The translations under genes and the position numbers were made by a program. This document shows, in pieces, positions 27,430-36,573 of a stretch of DNA of 64,000 nt (positions are counted from its first letter, which is position 1; every line of letters starts with the position of its first letter). Under the pieces are notes generated by a model, which was given only the letters and a program-made list of their open reading frames with translations, did no database searches and was not told the origin of the DNA. This DNA is from Pseudomonadales bacterium (GTDB lineage: Bacteria; Pseudomonadota; Gammaproteobacteria; Pseudomonadales; Azotimanducaceae), in contig JAWKZN010000002.1 of assembly GCA_041395945.1 (NCBI GenBank), forward strand, positions 620,001 to 684,000. Reading direction: 5' to 3'.

Positions 27430-28358
27430 TGTCACTCGTTCATACGTTCGCCGGCAATCCGCTGGATCGCGCAGACCCGCTGCGCAGAGACGAAACGAAG
27501 ATCCAGGCGGCTGCATCCCACCCCACCAGCCGTTACCTGCCATTGTGGAACCTCAGTGTGCTGGTGCAGGGCACCGAGACACCGCACCTGGGCTGGATCG
27601 ACTGCGCAGACATCTCACGCCTGGATATCGATGTGGCACCGGTGCTGCTCGGGCTGGACGCCGATGTGGCACATTTCGCCATCGACATTTCCGAAATCGG
27701 CGATCCGAGCCATGAACTGAATCTGCCCGCTGACTGGCGCTTCGAAGACGCCCGCATGGCGGCGATGTCATTGCCCGCTGCCGAAACAGGCATCACGGCC
27801 CAGGCCCGCTCCCAGATCGACTGGCACCGACGGCACGGCTTCTGCAGTGTCTGCGGCGCGCGCACCGAGCAGCGCAGGGGCGGCCATCAGCGCCGCTGCA
27901 GCGACTGCAACGCCGAGCATTTCCCGCGGACCGACCCGGTCGCCATCATGCTGATTACAGACGGCGAGCAGTGCCTGCTCGGTCAGTCGGCCGGACGACT
28001 CGCAAACGCCGGCATGTACTCCGCGCTGGCGGGATTCATTGACCAGGGCGAGTCCATCGAAGAGGCGGTGCGACGGGAGATCCGGGAAGAAGCCGGGATC
28101 GAAGTCGGCGAGGTGCGCTATCACTCATCCCAGCCCTGGCCGTTTCCTTCTTCGCTGATGATCGGCTGTCACGGTCAGGCACTGACCAGGGATATCACAA
28201 TCGACACCACGGAACTGACCGACGTGCGCTGGTTCGACAGATCCGAAGTGCACGCCGCAATGACAAAGAATCATCCGACCCTGCGACTGCCCGGGCCCAT
28301 CGCAATCGCCCACCATCTGATCGACGCCTGGGTGAACGATGAAACTGGTGGCCTCTGA
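27429..28358 (+). CDS. nudC: NAD+ diphosphatase NudC
   Basis: 309 residues. The central zinc ribbon (CSVCGARTEQRRGGHQRRCSDC, residues about 139-160) precedes the Nudix box GFIDQGESIEEAVRREIREE followed by AGIEV. The NudC-specific SQPWPFPSSLM lies after it. NudC hydrolyses NAD(H) to NMN(H) and AMP and removes NAD caps from RNA in the cytoplasm. Length is a little above E. coli NudC (257) owing to a longer N-terminal domain. It overlaps the zinc-ribbon gene by one base and is convergent with batD (20 bases between). Confidence 0.93.
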   Translation: MSLVHTFAGNPLDRADPLRRDETKIQAAASHPTSRYLPLWNLSVLVQGTETPHLGWIDCADISRLDIDVAPVLLGLDADVAHFAIDISEIGDPSHELNLPADWRFEDARMAAMSLPAAETGITAQARSQIDWHRRHGFCSVCGARTEQRRGGHQRRCSDCNAEHFPRTDPVAIMLITDGEQCLLGQSAGRLANAGMYSALAGFIDQGESIEEAVRREIREEAGIEVGEVRYHSSQPWPFPSSLMIGCHGQALTRDITIDTTELTDVRWFDRSEVHAAMTKNHPTLRLPGPIAIAHHLIDAWVNDETGGL

Positions 28359-28378
28359 GCATCCCGATCTGCCCGCCA

Positions 28379-29701
28379 TCAGTTCAGGGGAAAACGCGCC
28401 TCCGCGTCCGATCCTGCGTCAGGCACCTGTCGGGTCATGCGCCGCAATGTGCGCATGGCCAGCGCGACCACTCCGGGCGCAGCACTCGACGGCAGCGCCT
28501 CAGCGGTCTCCTCCTCACCGTCGGATCGGCCGAATCCCGCCCGCATCACGACCACTCTTGCGCTTTCAATCTCCGGACGCTGGAGCGTCGCGATGAAGTC
28601 CCGCAATGTGCAGACTTCACTGCGCCGGCCATCCAGCCATCGGTAGAGCAATGCCACCAGCTCCCGGGCCCTGCCGCTGCGCACCACCTGATCCAGCTGC
28701 TGATCGAGTGACGGGTGTCGCGAGCTTTCGCGCCTGCGCCGGACAAGCCACCCCAGACCAGACAGAATCAGCAGCAGCGGGACGACGGCCGTGAGGATGA
28801 CGGCAGACAGCATGCTGACGGCATCGGACCAGAAATCCGACCCGGAGTCTTGTTCCGGAGCACGCGCCACCGACCGGTCTTTATCCGCGAATCCGCTGGT
28901 TGCCAGCACCCGGGCGGGCAGGCTGTGCCGTCCCGGTTCATCCCGGTCGGTATCCCACCAGTGGATGTCGACCTGTGGCAGTGCATAGCGCCCGGCTTTT
29001 TCGATCACGTAGGTGACGGTCTCCCGACGGCTCGCCCGCGACACGCCCCGGTTCACCGAATCTTCGAGGCGGGGTGGATCACGATAGACGGCCACACCCG
29101 GCGGTGCCGGAAAACGGATCTCCGGCAGCATCATCGCCACCGTATCCCTGGCACTCATCTCCACCACCCGCACCACGGCATCCCCCGGCTCGAGTGCTTC
29201 GAATTCGGACTCCGGCCGGTCATAGCCTTCCTCGACTTCCAGCCGCGGTACCGCCACCCAGTCTCCGGAGGCACTCAACTCCCCAGGCAGGTGAACGCTG
29301 AAACCGAACGGCTCAGTCGCCGCCTCGATGCGCTGTGCCGACGGACCGGACACCACAGTGACGGCAATGGACGGCACCTCGAAAAAACCGGACTGTTGCG
29401 GGTAGAGGGCGATCTTCCAGCGCTGCACCGCCCAGGAAACGCCGTCCTTTATCCGGGTGGCGTTGACTGCGAACTGTTCGCGTCTGAGAACGACCACGCC
29501 GGGGATTTCAAACTCAGCGATCGTTGTGCCACCGGAGAAGAATCCGTCTGTCGCCACTTCGATATACAGATCGACCTGACGCCGTGCCACGATGTCCCGC
29601 TGCGGATCGATCCACTGCGCCACCGAGACTTCCGCTGCCTGGGTGGTGAACACAGGAAGCACCGCCAAACTCAGCACACCGGCCACCACCCGCCAGCGCA
29701 T
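28379..29701 (-). CDS. BatD-like protein (aerotolerance operon)
   Basis: 440 residues from ATG 29701, overlapping the batBC stop as TGATG. Signal peptide (to about residue 22), then beta-rich periplasmic domains (VSVAQWIDPQRDIVARRQVDLYIEV, MLPEIRFPAPPGVAVYRDPPRLED). One transmembrane helix lies near residue 320 (AVILTAVVPLLLILSGLGWLV), and a cytoplasmic tail follows. BatD proteins are membrane partners of the VWA proteins in the same operon. The exact activity is unknown; links to oxidative-stress tolerance come from family work. Last gene of the run. Confidence 0.82.
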   Translation of the reverse strand: MRWRVVAGVLSLAVLPVFTTQAAEVSVAQWIDPQRDIVARRQVDLYIEVATDGFFSGGTTIAEFEIPGVVVLRREQFAVNATRIKDGVSWAVQRWKIALYPQQSGFFEVPSIAVTVVSGPSAQRIEAATEPFGFSVHLPGELSASGDWVAVPRLEVEEGYDRPESEFEALEPGDAVVRVVEMSARDTVAMMLPEIRFPAPPGVAVYRDPPRLEDSVNRGVSRASRRETVTYVIEKAGRYALPQVDIHWWDTDRDEPGRHSLPARVLATSGFADKDRSVARAPEQDSGSDFWSDAVSMLSAVILTAVVPLLLILSGLGWLVRRRRESSRHPSLDQQLDQVVRSGRARELVALLYRWLDGRRSEVCTLRDFIATLQRPEIESARVVVMRAGFGRSDGEEETAEALPSSAAPGVVALAMRTLRRMTRQVPDAGSDAEARFPLN

Positions 29702-31281
29702 CAGGGTGCCGCCTCGAGCTGCATCTGAAATTTGATGCCGAGGAAACGGGCAGGGTCCGCCTGCACGCCCCGCAACCACATTTCCTGCAGCCGTTCGTCG
29801 GCCAGAATCTCCTCGGCTGTGAAGGTGCGCGCCTCCTCTCCGGGCAGGACCTGCCGTTCGGCTCCGTCCGCCGTCCGGGGTTCGGCGCCGGGATCCCGTG
29901 CTGTCTCGTCGCCCTCCGCAACCTGTGCCGCACTCAGCGCATTGATCTCGTCGATGATCGCCTGTACAAGTGCACGATTGTGTAAGGCGCCTTCGTGGCC
30001 GGGTACCCGGATCAGCACCTCGTCGTAGCCGCGAACCGCAGCCAGATAGTGGCGCCCCTGGGCCAGCGCATTGGCCCGATTGAAGAGGCCGGAGGGGGTG
30101 TCGTCCCGGGAGAAATATTCCGCCGCGAGATCAAACTGCTCCGCCGCGTAGTAAGCGGTGGCCTTCCAGCGCAGGTCTTCGAAGCGCTCGGCCGCTTCCG
30201 CATAGTCACCCTGCGCAAACAGATAGCGACCCTGCTGATCCGGGGTCAGCCACCAGTCAGCAAAATCTGCCCGGGCACTGTTCACCGGCATGAGGAAAGT
30301 CGCACCTGCAACCACCACCAGCCACTGCAGCGTCCAGCCTTTCCTGAACCACAGCAGAAACAGTCCCGCAAAGGGCATCAGCAGCCAGTAACCGGCATCG
30401 ACCCAGGGTAGCTCTTCGTCCTGCACGCTGATGAGATGATTGTCGATGGCCCGGGCCAGACGCTGCACATCCTGACGGTCTGTCGTGACTTCCTGATAAA
30501 TGCCGCCGCCTGCAGCGGCCAGCTGCTGCAGGGATTCACGTTCCAGCGGAATGAAATCTGCGCCTTCGACGGGAGCCCCGGAGGTGCCGATGCCCAGTAC
30601 CAGCAGCTGTGCGCCAGCGACCTCCGGTTGTGCAAAAAACCGCTCTACCGCCGGGAGCGTGGCTGCGCCGATGCCATCACCGAGCAGCAGCAGCGTGCCG
30701 GGCACAGCAGACTCGCTGAGCAGCCGGGCAACCAGAGGCAGGACGGATTCCGGCAGTTTGCCCGGCCTCGGCATCATCTGCACGTTCACCGCAGACAGCA
30801 GATGCAGAAGTGCATCCGGATCCCCGGTGAGCGGAATGACCCTGTGGGCGGACCCGGCGTAGACCAGCAGCGCCGCCCTGGAGCCACCACGCAGCGTCAG
30901 CAGATCCTCTATCTTCTGCCTGGCCCGGATCAGTCGGCTCGGCTGCACGTCCCGCTGGTCCATGCTCGCGGAAACATCCAGGGCGATGATCAGCGGGGCT
31001 TCATCTTCGAACAGGGGCGTGGGCTGGCGCTCCCAGGCAGGACCGGCCACGGCAATGAAGCCCAGGCTCATCATCACCACAGCCACCCGCACCGGATTGA
31101 ACCAGCGCTGGGCGCGGCTGCGCACCATCATCGCCCCCAGCAGGTGCGGGGCAATCACCTGTGCCCAATGGTCCCGGGTTCGATTACCGCGATCGCCATA
31201 ACGCCAGGTCAGCAACAGCGGCAGCAGTCCGAGCAACCACCAGGGCCGCAGAAAATGGAAGGCCTGCAGCATCTCAGGCAT
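29701..31281 (-). CDS. VWA-TPR membrane protein (BatB/BatC fusion)
   Basis: 526 residues from ATG 31281, overlapping the upstream batA stop by eight bases. Order: two N-terminal transmembrane helices; a von Willebrand A domain with the MIDAS motif DVSASMD near residue 80; a helix pair near residues 285-325; and a C-terminal TPR region (WWLTPDQQGRYLFAQGDYAEAAERF, LFNRANALAQGRHYLAAVRGYDEVL), then an acidic tail. In many operons BatB (VWA) and BatC (TPR) are separate; here they are one chain. The start is supported by AGAGG nine bases before it. It should act with BatA and BatD at the inner membrane. Confidence 0.85.
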   Translation of the reverse strand: MPEMLQAFHFLRPWWLLGLLPLLLTWRYGDRGNRTRDHWAQVIAPHLLGAMMVRSRAQRWFNPVRVAVVMMSLGFIAVAGPAWERQPTPLFEDEAPLIIALDVSASMDQRDVQPSRLIRARQKIEDLLTLRGGSRAALLVYAGSAHRVIPLTGDPDALLHLLSAVNVQMMPRPGKLPESVLPLVARLLSESAVPGTLLLLGDGIGAATLPAVERFFAQPEVAGAQLLVLGIGTSGAPVEGADFIPLERESLQQLAAAGGGIYQEVTTDRQDVQRLARAIDNHLISVQDEELPWVDAGYWLLMPFAGLFLLWFRKGWTLQWLVVVAGATFLMPVNSARADFADWWLTPDQQGRYLFAQGDYAEAAERFEDLRWKATAYYAAEQFDLAAEYFSRDDTPSGLFNRANALAQGRHYLAAVRGYDEVLIRVPGHEGALHNRALVQAIIDEINALSAAQVAEGDETARDPGAEPRTADGAERQVLPGEEARTFTAEEILADERLQEMWLRGVQADPARFLGIKFQMQLEAAP

Positions 31282-32317
31282 CGACACCCACCTCTGCCGT
31301 CCGGACAGCGGAACCCGCATCGCCTGCACTTCGAGCGCGCCGCTGGTTCCACAGTGACAGCAGTGTCAGCAGCGTGAACAGCAGCGTGTAAGTGCAGGCC
31401 AGCACGGCGAGGGGCAGGTGATACAACGGCCGCCGCGGGCGATAGCTGAGGGTTTCGTACTCATCAGGTTCCAGCGCCGCGATGCGCTGATAAATGCTCG
31501 CGAGCTGGCTGTTGTTCAGCGCCTGATAGCTCTCTCCGCCGGTGATCTCAGACATCCGCGCCAGGGTTGCCATGTCGAGCGCCTGCTCACCGACGGTGGC
31601 CGGATCTCCCATGCCGATGTTGTAGATCTTCACGCCGCGCTCGAAGGCGACCCGCGCGGCCTCGACGGGGGGTACCCGGCTGCCGGTGTCATTGCCGTCT
31701 GTCAGCACGATCAGCACCCGATTGTCACTGTCGCTGGCGTCGAACAGCCTGATGGCGAGTCCCACCGCATCACCGAAGCGCGTGCTCTGGCCGGCCATGC
31801 CGACTTCGGTTTCGTCGAGCAGCGAAAGAAAAGTCTGATGATCCCCGGTGAAAGGTGCCTGCAGATAGGGACTGTCAGCAAATACGATGAGACCGAGTCG
31901 ATCGTGGGGTCGCGCGGTCACGAAATCCTCGAGCACGAGTCGCACACCGGACAGCCTGGTCGCCGCCCGCCCGTCCGCGAGCTGCCAGTCCGCATTGTCC
32001 ATCGAGCCGGAGATATCCACGGCGATCATCAGATCCCGGGCGGATCTGGTCCGGTTGATCGGATCACCTACCCATTCCGGCGCCGCCAGTGCGACGACCA
32101 GAAGCAGCCAGGAAAGACCGAGCAGAACCCGCTGGGAGAGCAGCCGCTCGAGCACCACGGCGCCCGTCGACGGCTTCTCTCCCGAGAGTTCCACGAGGGT
32201 CTGGAAGAAAGGTACCCGCACCGAGGTCATGGCGGCTCGATGGGGCGGCAGCAGCCAGTACACGAGAGCCGGCAGCAGCAGGGCGGCGAACATCCAGGGA
32301 TGGGCGAACTCGATCAT
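31274..32317 (-). CDS. VWA-domain membrane protein (BatA-like)
   Basis: 347 residues. N-terminal helix (MFAALLLPALVYWLLPPH), a second helix near residue 65, then a VWA domain with MIDAS motif DISGSMD near residue 100 and the later threonine/aspartate positions (STRFGDAV, LTDGNDTG). A C-terminal helix lies near residue 310 (AVLACTYTLLFTLLTLL). The topology is that of BatA. It overlaps the DUF4381 gene by four bases and batBC by eight, which indicates translational coupling along the minus-strand operon. Confidence 0.88.
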   Translation of the reverse strand: MIEFAHPWMFAALLLPALVYWLLPPHRAAMTSVRVPFFQTLVELSGEKPSTGAVVLERLLSQRVLLGLSWLLLVVALAAPEWVGDPINRTRSARDLMIAVDISGSMDNADWQLADGRAATRLSGVRLVLEDFVTARPHDRLGLIVFADSPYLQAPFTGDHQTFLSLLDETEVGMAGQSTRFGDAVGLAIRLFDASDSDNRVLIVLTDGNDTGSRVPPVEAARVAFERGVKIYNIGMGDPATVGEQALDMATLARMSEITGGESYQALNNSQLASIYQRIAALEPDEYETLSYRPRRPLYHLPLAVLACTYTLLFTLLTLLSLWNQRRARSAGDAGSAVRTAEVGVDA

Positions 32318-32853
32318 GCGCCGATCTGCTCTTCGCGCCGGTGACCGGCAATCCAGGCTCTGGTGATTTCGATCAGTTGTCGGGCGGTCTGCGGCTCCAG
32401 CGCGGTCACCGCGTCGCGCTCATAGGTGATGCGTATCAGGCTGGCGCCGAGGTCAGAAAGGAAACACCGACCACCGTAGGATGAGCCCTGGTAGTGCGCA
32501 TCGAGAAACTCGAGCCACGCCGTGCCACTCAGCGCCGCCACTTCGTTACGTCCGTAGGCCTGCAGCGCTGCGGACTTCAGCAGCGGCGCAAGCTGGAGGG
32601 TAACTTTATTCAGGTCGCCTTCAGAGTCAGCCAGGAGCCGATCGATTTCTGCCAGATGTTTCCTTCTGTAGGCATCCCTGCGCCAGCGCCTGAACCTGCG
32701 CAGGGTGGCCCGTCCAACAAACAGGCAGACACAGACGCCGAGCACCAGCCAGCCGCCGGTCTCCGGCCACCAGGACACCGGCACCGGCATCTCGATCGGC
32801 CGCAGACCGCTGAGCAGCGGATTGCCGAAATCGACACTGTGCAGATCAGCCAT
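32314..32853 (-). CDS. DUF4381 membrane protein
   Basis: 179 residues with one transmembrane helix (TGGWLVLGVCVCLFVGRATL, about residues 32-51) and a basic cytoplasmic helix after it (RRFRRWRRDAYRRKHLAEIDRLL). The motif LLKSAALQAYGRNEVAALSGTAW matches DUF4381, a standard member of MoxR-DUF58-VWA operons. No enzymatic motif is present; a scaffold role in the complex is inferred. It overlaps DUF58 and batA. Confidence 0.85.
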   Translation of the reverse strand: MADLHSVDFGNPLLSGLRPIEMPVPVSWWPETGGWLVLGVCVCLFVGRATLRRFRRWRRDAYRRKHLAEIDRLLADSEGDLNKVTLQLAPLLKSAALQAYGRNEVAALSGTAWLEFLDAHYQGSSYGGRCFLSDLGASLIRITYERDAVTALEPQTARQLIEITRAWIAGHRREEQIGA

Positions 32854-33787
32854 GGCCGGGAAGCCCCATGGCCCGACGCACCTGCCCAGGCACCGGCTCG
32901 GCAGTGTTCAGCTGCAGCACCGGTATGTCATAACGCGCGAGAGATACACGCAGGCTCTCGAATGCCCGGGCGTAGGCCTGTGCAAACCGGGCTCGAAGGT
33001 CATTGCGCTCCGCACTCACCTCGATCTGCAGCCGGCCGTCACTGACCACGAGTGAGCGGGCATCCGCAAACTCCGCTTCCAGCGGGTCGTAGACCAGCGC
33101 GACCAGGGCATCGTTGTGCACGCTGTGACGCTTGAGCAGGGTGAGTGAACGATCGTTCCAGCCCGACATGTCGCTGATCAGCACCAGCAGGCCGTCGTGG
33201 GCGCAGATCCGCAGCGCACGCGCCAGGGCATCATTAAGCTGTACCCGGGATTCGGAATGTGCTTCCGCGTGCAGGGCATGGTTCATCGAACAGATCTGAT
33301 GGCAGATCTCCATGACATTGCGCTGGCTGCGATGCGGCCGGACCTGGGAGATACGCTCGTCATTGAAAACCACCGCACCGACCCGGTCACCGGCACCGAG
33401 CACACGCCAGGCTGAAAGAGCCGCTGCCTGTGCCGCCACCACCGATTTCATCTGCTCCCGGGATCCGAAGAACATGCTCTGTCGCTGATCGATCAGCAGC
33501 ACCACGGTTCGTTCACGTTCTTCCGTGTAGGTGCGCACGTGGGGTTTGCCCGTGCGGTTGGTGACCTTCCAGTCCAGCGTGCGGATATCATCGCCAGGTC
33601 GATAGTGGCGCAGCTCTTCAAAATTCAGACCGCGGCCACGCAACCGTGAGCCGTGTCTGCCGGACAGCACGCTGTGCAGCGGCTGACGCGGCAGAAAACT
33701 GAACCCCCTGGCCTGGTGTTCGAGGGCCATCAGGGATTTCAGATCGACATATATCCGCTGGTCCATATCCGTCTTCAGGTGACCCAT
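32846..33787 (-). CDS. DUF58-domain protein
   Basis: 313 residues from ATG 33787. The segment SRLRGRGLNFEELRHYRPGDDIRTLDWKVTNRTGKPHVRTYTEER-like region near residue 50 is the DUF58 signature. A degenerate VWA-like fold follows (VVLLIDQRQSMFFGS, LLVLISDMSGWND). The start is uncertain: ATG 33766 would also keep the domain, and the open frame runs back to 33868 through the 19-base repeats, which would add about 27 repeat-encoded residues. DUF58 proteins work with the neighbouring MoxR ATPase and VWA proteins, probably as chaperone targets or partners. Confidence 0.85.
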   Translation of the reverse strand: MGHLKTDMDQRIYVDLKSLMALEHQARGFSFLPRQPLHSVLSGRHGSRLRGRGLNFEELRHYRPGDDIRTLDWKVTNRTGKPHVRTYTEERERTVVLLIDQRQSMFFGSREQMKSVVAAQAAALSAWRVLGAGDRVGAVVFNDERISQVRPHRSQRNVMEICHQICSMNHALHAEAHSESRVQLNDALARALRICAHDGLLVLISDMSGWNDRSLTLLKRHSVHNDALVALVYDPLEAEFADARSLVVSDGRLQIEVSAERNDLRARFAQAYARAFESLRVSLARYDIPVLQLNTAEPVPGQVRRAMGLPGHG

Positions 33788-33798
33788 CACTCTGCTAC

Positions 33799-33898
33799 GC
33801 CACTCAGGCATTCCTGTGCCACTCAGGCATTCCTGTGCCACGTCGGCATTCCTATGCCACGTCGGCATTCCTATGCCACGCCGGCATTCCTATGCCAC
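33799..33898 (-). repeat. Tandem 19-base hairpin array between moxR and DUF58
   Basis: Five 19-base units (33799-33817, 33818-33836, 33837-33855, 33856-33874, 33875-33893) plus a partial sixth. Each supplies a mini-hairpin GGCAT-TCCT-ATGCC. The first two units carry GTGCC in place of ATGCC, which still pairs through a wobble. The array fills nearly the entire gap from the moxR stop codon (33890-33892, inside the last unit) to the DUF58 start. In the operon message it would be a row of five stem-loops. There are no spacers, so it is not a CRISPR array. Confidence 0.85.
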
Positions 33899-34867
33899 GG
33901 CTACCTGTCTCAACATCTCATCCACTACATCGTCGGCACCCACGCCATCTGCGATCGCGTCGTAACTGAGCAGCAGGCGGTGACGCAGCACGGCATGCGC
34001 CATCGAACGCACGTCGTCCGGATCGACGAAGTCTTTGCCAGCCAGCCAGGCGGTCGCGCGACTCGCCCGGTCGAGAGCGATGCTGGCCCGGGAACTCGAA
34101 CCGATCTGGATCCAGTCCGCCAGCGGACTGTCCGGATAGCGGTCCGGTTGCCGCGTTGCCATCACCAGTGCCACCAGATAGTTTTCCACCGCATCCGAGA
34201 CATGCACCCCGCGCACTTCGCTGCGCGCGGCGAAGATGCACTGTTGCGGCACCCGCACCGAAGGAGCGCCATCGCCTGTCGATTCCTCACTGCGCACCAG
34301 ACGAACCACCTCCCGTTCTGTCGCTTCGCCGGGATAGTCGAGATTGATCTTCATCAGGAACCGATCCATCTGCGCTTCCGGCAGAGGATAGGTGCCTTCC
34401 TGTTCGATGGGGTTCTGGGTTGCCAGCACCATGAAGAGTTCCGGCAGTCGATAGGTGGTGCCGGCCACCGTCACCTGCCGCTCCTCCATCGCTTCCAGCA
34501 GCGCCGACTGCACCTTCGCCGGTGCGCGATTGATTTCATCCGCCAGCACCAGGTTGTTGAAGACGGGTCCGCGCTGAAAGTGCAGTTGCTGCCGACCTTC
34601 GATTTCCTGATAGATCTCGGTGCCGGTGACATCCGCAGGCAGCAGATCCGGGGTGAACTGGATCCGCCCGAGATCGGCGTCGAGTACCCGCGCCAGGGTT
34701 TTGATGGAGCGGGTTTTCGCCGTGCCCGGATAGCCTTCGAGCAGGACGTTGCCATTGCACAGCAGCGCCACGATAAGGGCCTGCACCACTTCCGACTGCC
34801 CGATCACCGCGTGCTCCAGAGCGGCGCGCAGGGCTTCAATCTGCTGCAACAGATCGCTCGCTGCCAT
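33890..34867 (-). CDS. moxR: MoxR-family AAA+ ATPase
   Basis: 325 residues. Walker A is GYPGTAKT (residues 45-52), Walker B is LVLADEINRA, and the family motifs MEERQVTV, ATQNPIEQEGTYPLPEAQMDRF and the C-terminal lid (SPLADWIQIGSSSRASIALDRASRA) are all present. MoxR ATPases act as chaperones that mature or assemble protein complexes with the VWA proteins encoded in the same operon. It lies 16 bases after the sulfatase gene on the same strand, and the hairpin array begins at its stop codon. Confidence 0.93.
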   Translation of the reverse strand: MAASDLLQQIEALRAALEHAVIGQSEVVQALIVALLCNGNVLLEGYPGTAKTRSIKTLARVLDADLGRIQFTPDLLPADVTGTEIYQEIEGRQQLHFQRGPVFNNLVLADEINRAPAKVQSALLEAMEERQVTVAGTTYRLPELFMVLATQNPIEQEGTYPLPEAQMDRFLMKINLDYPGEATEREVVRLVRSEESTGDGAPSVRVPQQCIFAARSEVRGVHVSDAVENYLVALVMATRQPDRYPDSPLADWIQIGSSSRASIALDRASRATAWLAGKDFVDPDDVRSMAHAVLRHRLLLSYDAIADGVGADDVVDEMLRQVAVA

Positions 34868-34883
34868 CTCGACTCTCCAGCAC

Positions 34884-36410
34884 CTACTCGAGGTTGGACA
34901 TGAACTGATCTGTCAGCTTCTCGATGCTCCAGGAGTCCGGGCGCTGGCTCGGCGGATATTCTGCCAGGGTCTGCAGAAAAGCCGCGGTGGTCGCTGTGCC
35001 CAGATAACCCTGAGCCGCCTTGTCAATCATCCAGTCCCAGTACTGGTTTGAGTTTTCATCCGCCCGCTCAAAAGGATCGCGGCGCAGGTTGAAAATCTTG
35101 AACAACCGCAGCACCACAAAGGGTTCCGCCCACAACGCCATGGTCTTCGCGCGGTTTTCCGCATAAACGATCTTCCAGTCGCCCACACGCACGCCCACCG
35201 GCATGGCGCCATCGTCGAAATAGTGAAACTCACGCCGCGGCCCGTTCGGCTCGGCACCGGTGAGATAGGGCAGGAAGTTGTACCCGTCAAGATGCAGCCG
35301 GGCATCCTTCCGGCCGATTCTCATGCCTTTGCGCAGTTTCGCCTTGAGATCCGGATCGCCGGCTGCGGCCGCGATCGTGGGCATCCAGTCCAGATGGGAC
35401 ATGATCTCGTTCGACACCTTGCCGGCCGGGATCCGGCCCGGCCAGCGCACCATGGCCGGCACCCGGTAGGCGCCTTCCCAGTTGGTGTTCTTCTCGCTGC
35501 GGAACGGGGTGATGCCCGCGTCCGGCCAGGTATTGAAATGCACACCGTTGTCGGTGGAATAGAACACGATGGTGTTGTCCGCAATGCCCAGCGCGTCCAG
35601 CTGATCGAGCAGCACACCGACATTGTCGTCATGATCCATCATGGTGTCGTTGTAGAAGCCCTGACCCGAACGGCCGAGAGAGCTGGCCTTGGTGTGGGTG
35701 CGGAAGTGCATGCCGGTGGTATTCACCCAGGCGAAAAAGGGCTTACCGGCACTGGCGGAGGCATCGATGAACTTCGCAGCCGCAGCGATGAATTCGTCAT
35801 CCGCGGTTTCCATGCGCTTGCGGGTGAGCGGACCGGTATCTTCTATCGAGCCATCCGCGTAGGAATGGATCACGCCCCGCGGGCCGAAACGCTCTCTGAA
35901 CGCGGGATTCTTCGGATAGTCCGGATCTTCCGGCTCTTCTTCGGCATTCAGGTGATACAGATTACCGAGAAATTCATCGAAGCCATGGTTGGTGGGCAGG
36001 TGGGCGTCTTTATCGCCGAGGTGGTTCTTGCCGAACTGACCGGTGGCGTACCCCATGGTCTTCAACACCTCAGCCAGGGTGACATCCCGGTCCTGGATGC
36101 CCAGATCGGCGCCCGGCAGGCCGACCTTGGACAATCCGGTACGCACCACCGTCTGACCGGTAATGAAAGAAGAGCGCCCGGCGGTGCAGCTCTGGTCACC
36201 GTAATAGTCGGTGAAGCGAATGCCTTCCCGCGCGATGCGATCGATGTTCGGCGTCCGGTAGCCCATGATGCCGTCGCTGTAGGCGCTGATGTTGGTGATG
36301 CCGATGTCGTCCCCCCAGATCACCAGGACATTGGGCTGGTCTGCCGCGAGCGCGTTACCGCAGCAGAGTGCGGCTCCGACCAGCACGGCCTTTCTGATCC
36401 CTGAAATCAT
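34884..36410 (-). CDS. Exported arylsulfatase-type sulfatase
   Basis: 508 residues from ATG 36410 (GAGGGG six bases upstream). Signal peptide to about residue 22. Type I sulfatase features: metal-binding DD at residues 34-35 (VIWGDDIGITN) and the formylglycine motif SCTAGRSSFITGQ with Cys75. It is the CxAxR variant instead of CxPxR, a known subfamily form. GKNHLGD holds the next catalytic lysine/histidine, and FYSTDNGVHFNTWPDAG completes the site. It should hydrolyse sulfate esters in the periplasm after a maturation enzyme converts Cys75; none is in the window. Divergent from the PQQ-type dehydrogenase. Confidence 0.9.
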   Translation of the reverse strand: MISGIRKAVLVGAALCCGNALAADQPNVLVIWGDDIGITNISAYSDGIMGYRTPNIDRIAREGIRFTDYYGDQSCTAGRSSFITGQTVVRTGLSKVGLPGADLGIQDRDVTLAEVLKTMGYATGQFGKNHLGDKDAHLPTNHGFDEFLGNLYHLNAEEEPEDPDYPKNPAFRERFGPRGVIHSYADGSIEDTGPLTRKRMETADDEFIAAAAKFIDASASAGKPFFAWVNTTGMHFRTHTKASSLGRSGQGFYNDTMMDHDDNVGVLLDQLDALGIADNTIVFYSTDNGVHFNTWPDAGITPFRSEKNTNWEGAYRVPAMVRWPGRIPAGKVSNEIMSHLDWMPTIAAAAGDPDLKAKLRKGMRIGRKDARLHLDGYNFLPYLTGAEPNGPRREFHYFDDGAMPVGVRVGDWKIVYAENRAKTMALWAEPFVVLRLFKIFNLRRDPFERADENSNQYWDWMIDKAAQGYLGTATTAAFLQTLAEYPPSQRPDSWSIEKLTDQFMSNLE

Positions 36411-36573
36411 GCGTTTCCCCTCGCATCCGATGTTGATCGGCCATCATAGGTAGCCGGCCGCTGAATGACCACCGACCGGGCGCTCACCGCACTCTGACGC
36501 TGCGGATCCGGGGTTGCTGGACGCCGCACCCGGGAGCCGTATAAGTTGTCTCTCTCTGCGAAGGATTCCACCC

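Noticed and set aside
33799..33898. CRISPR array
   Set aside because: Units are 19 bases, directly adjacent with no unique spacers, and no cas genes are present.
33653..34903. 416-residue plus-strand open frame
   Set aside because: Opposite moxR and DUF58, and it includes the hairpin array; histidine-rich, no family match.
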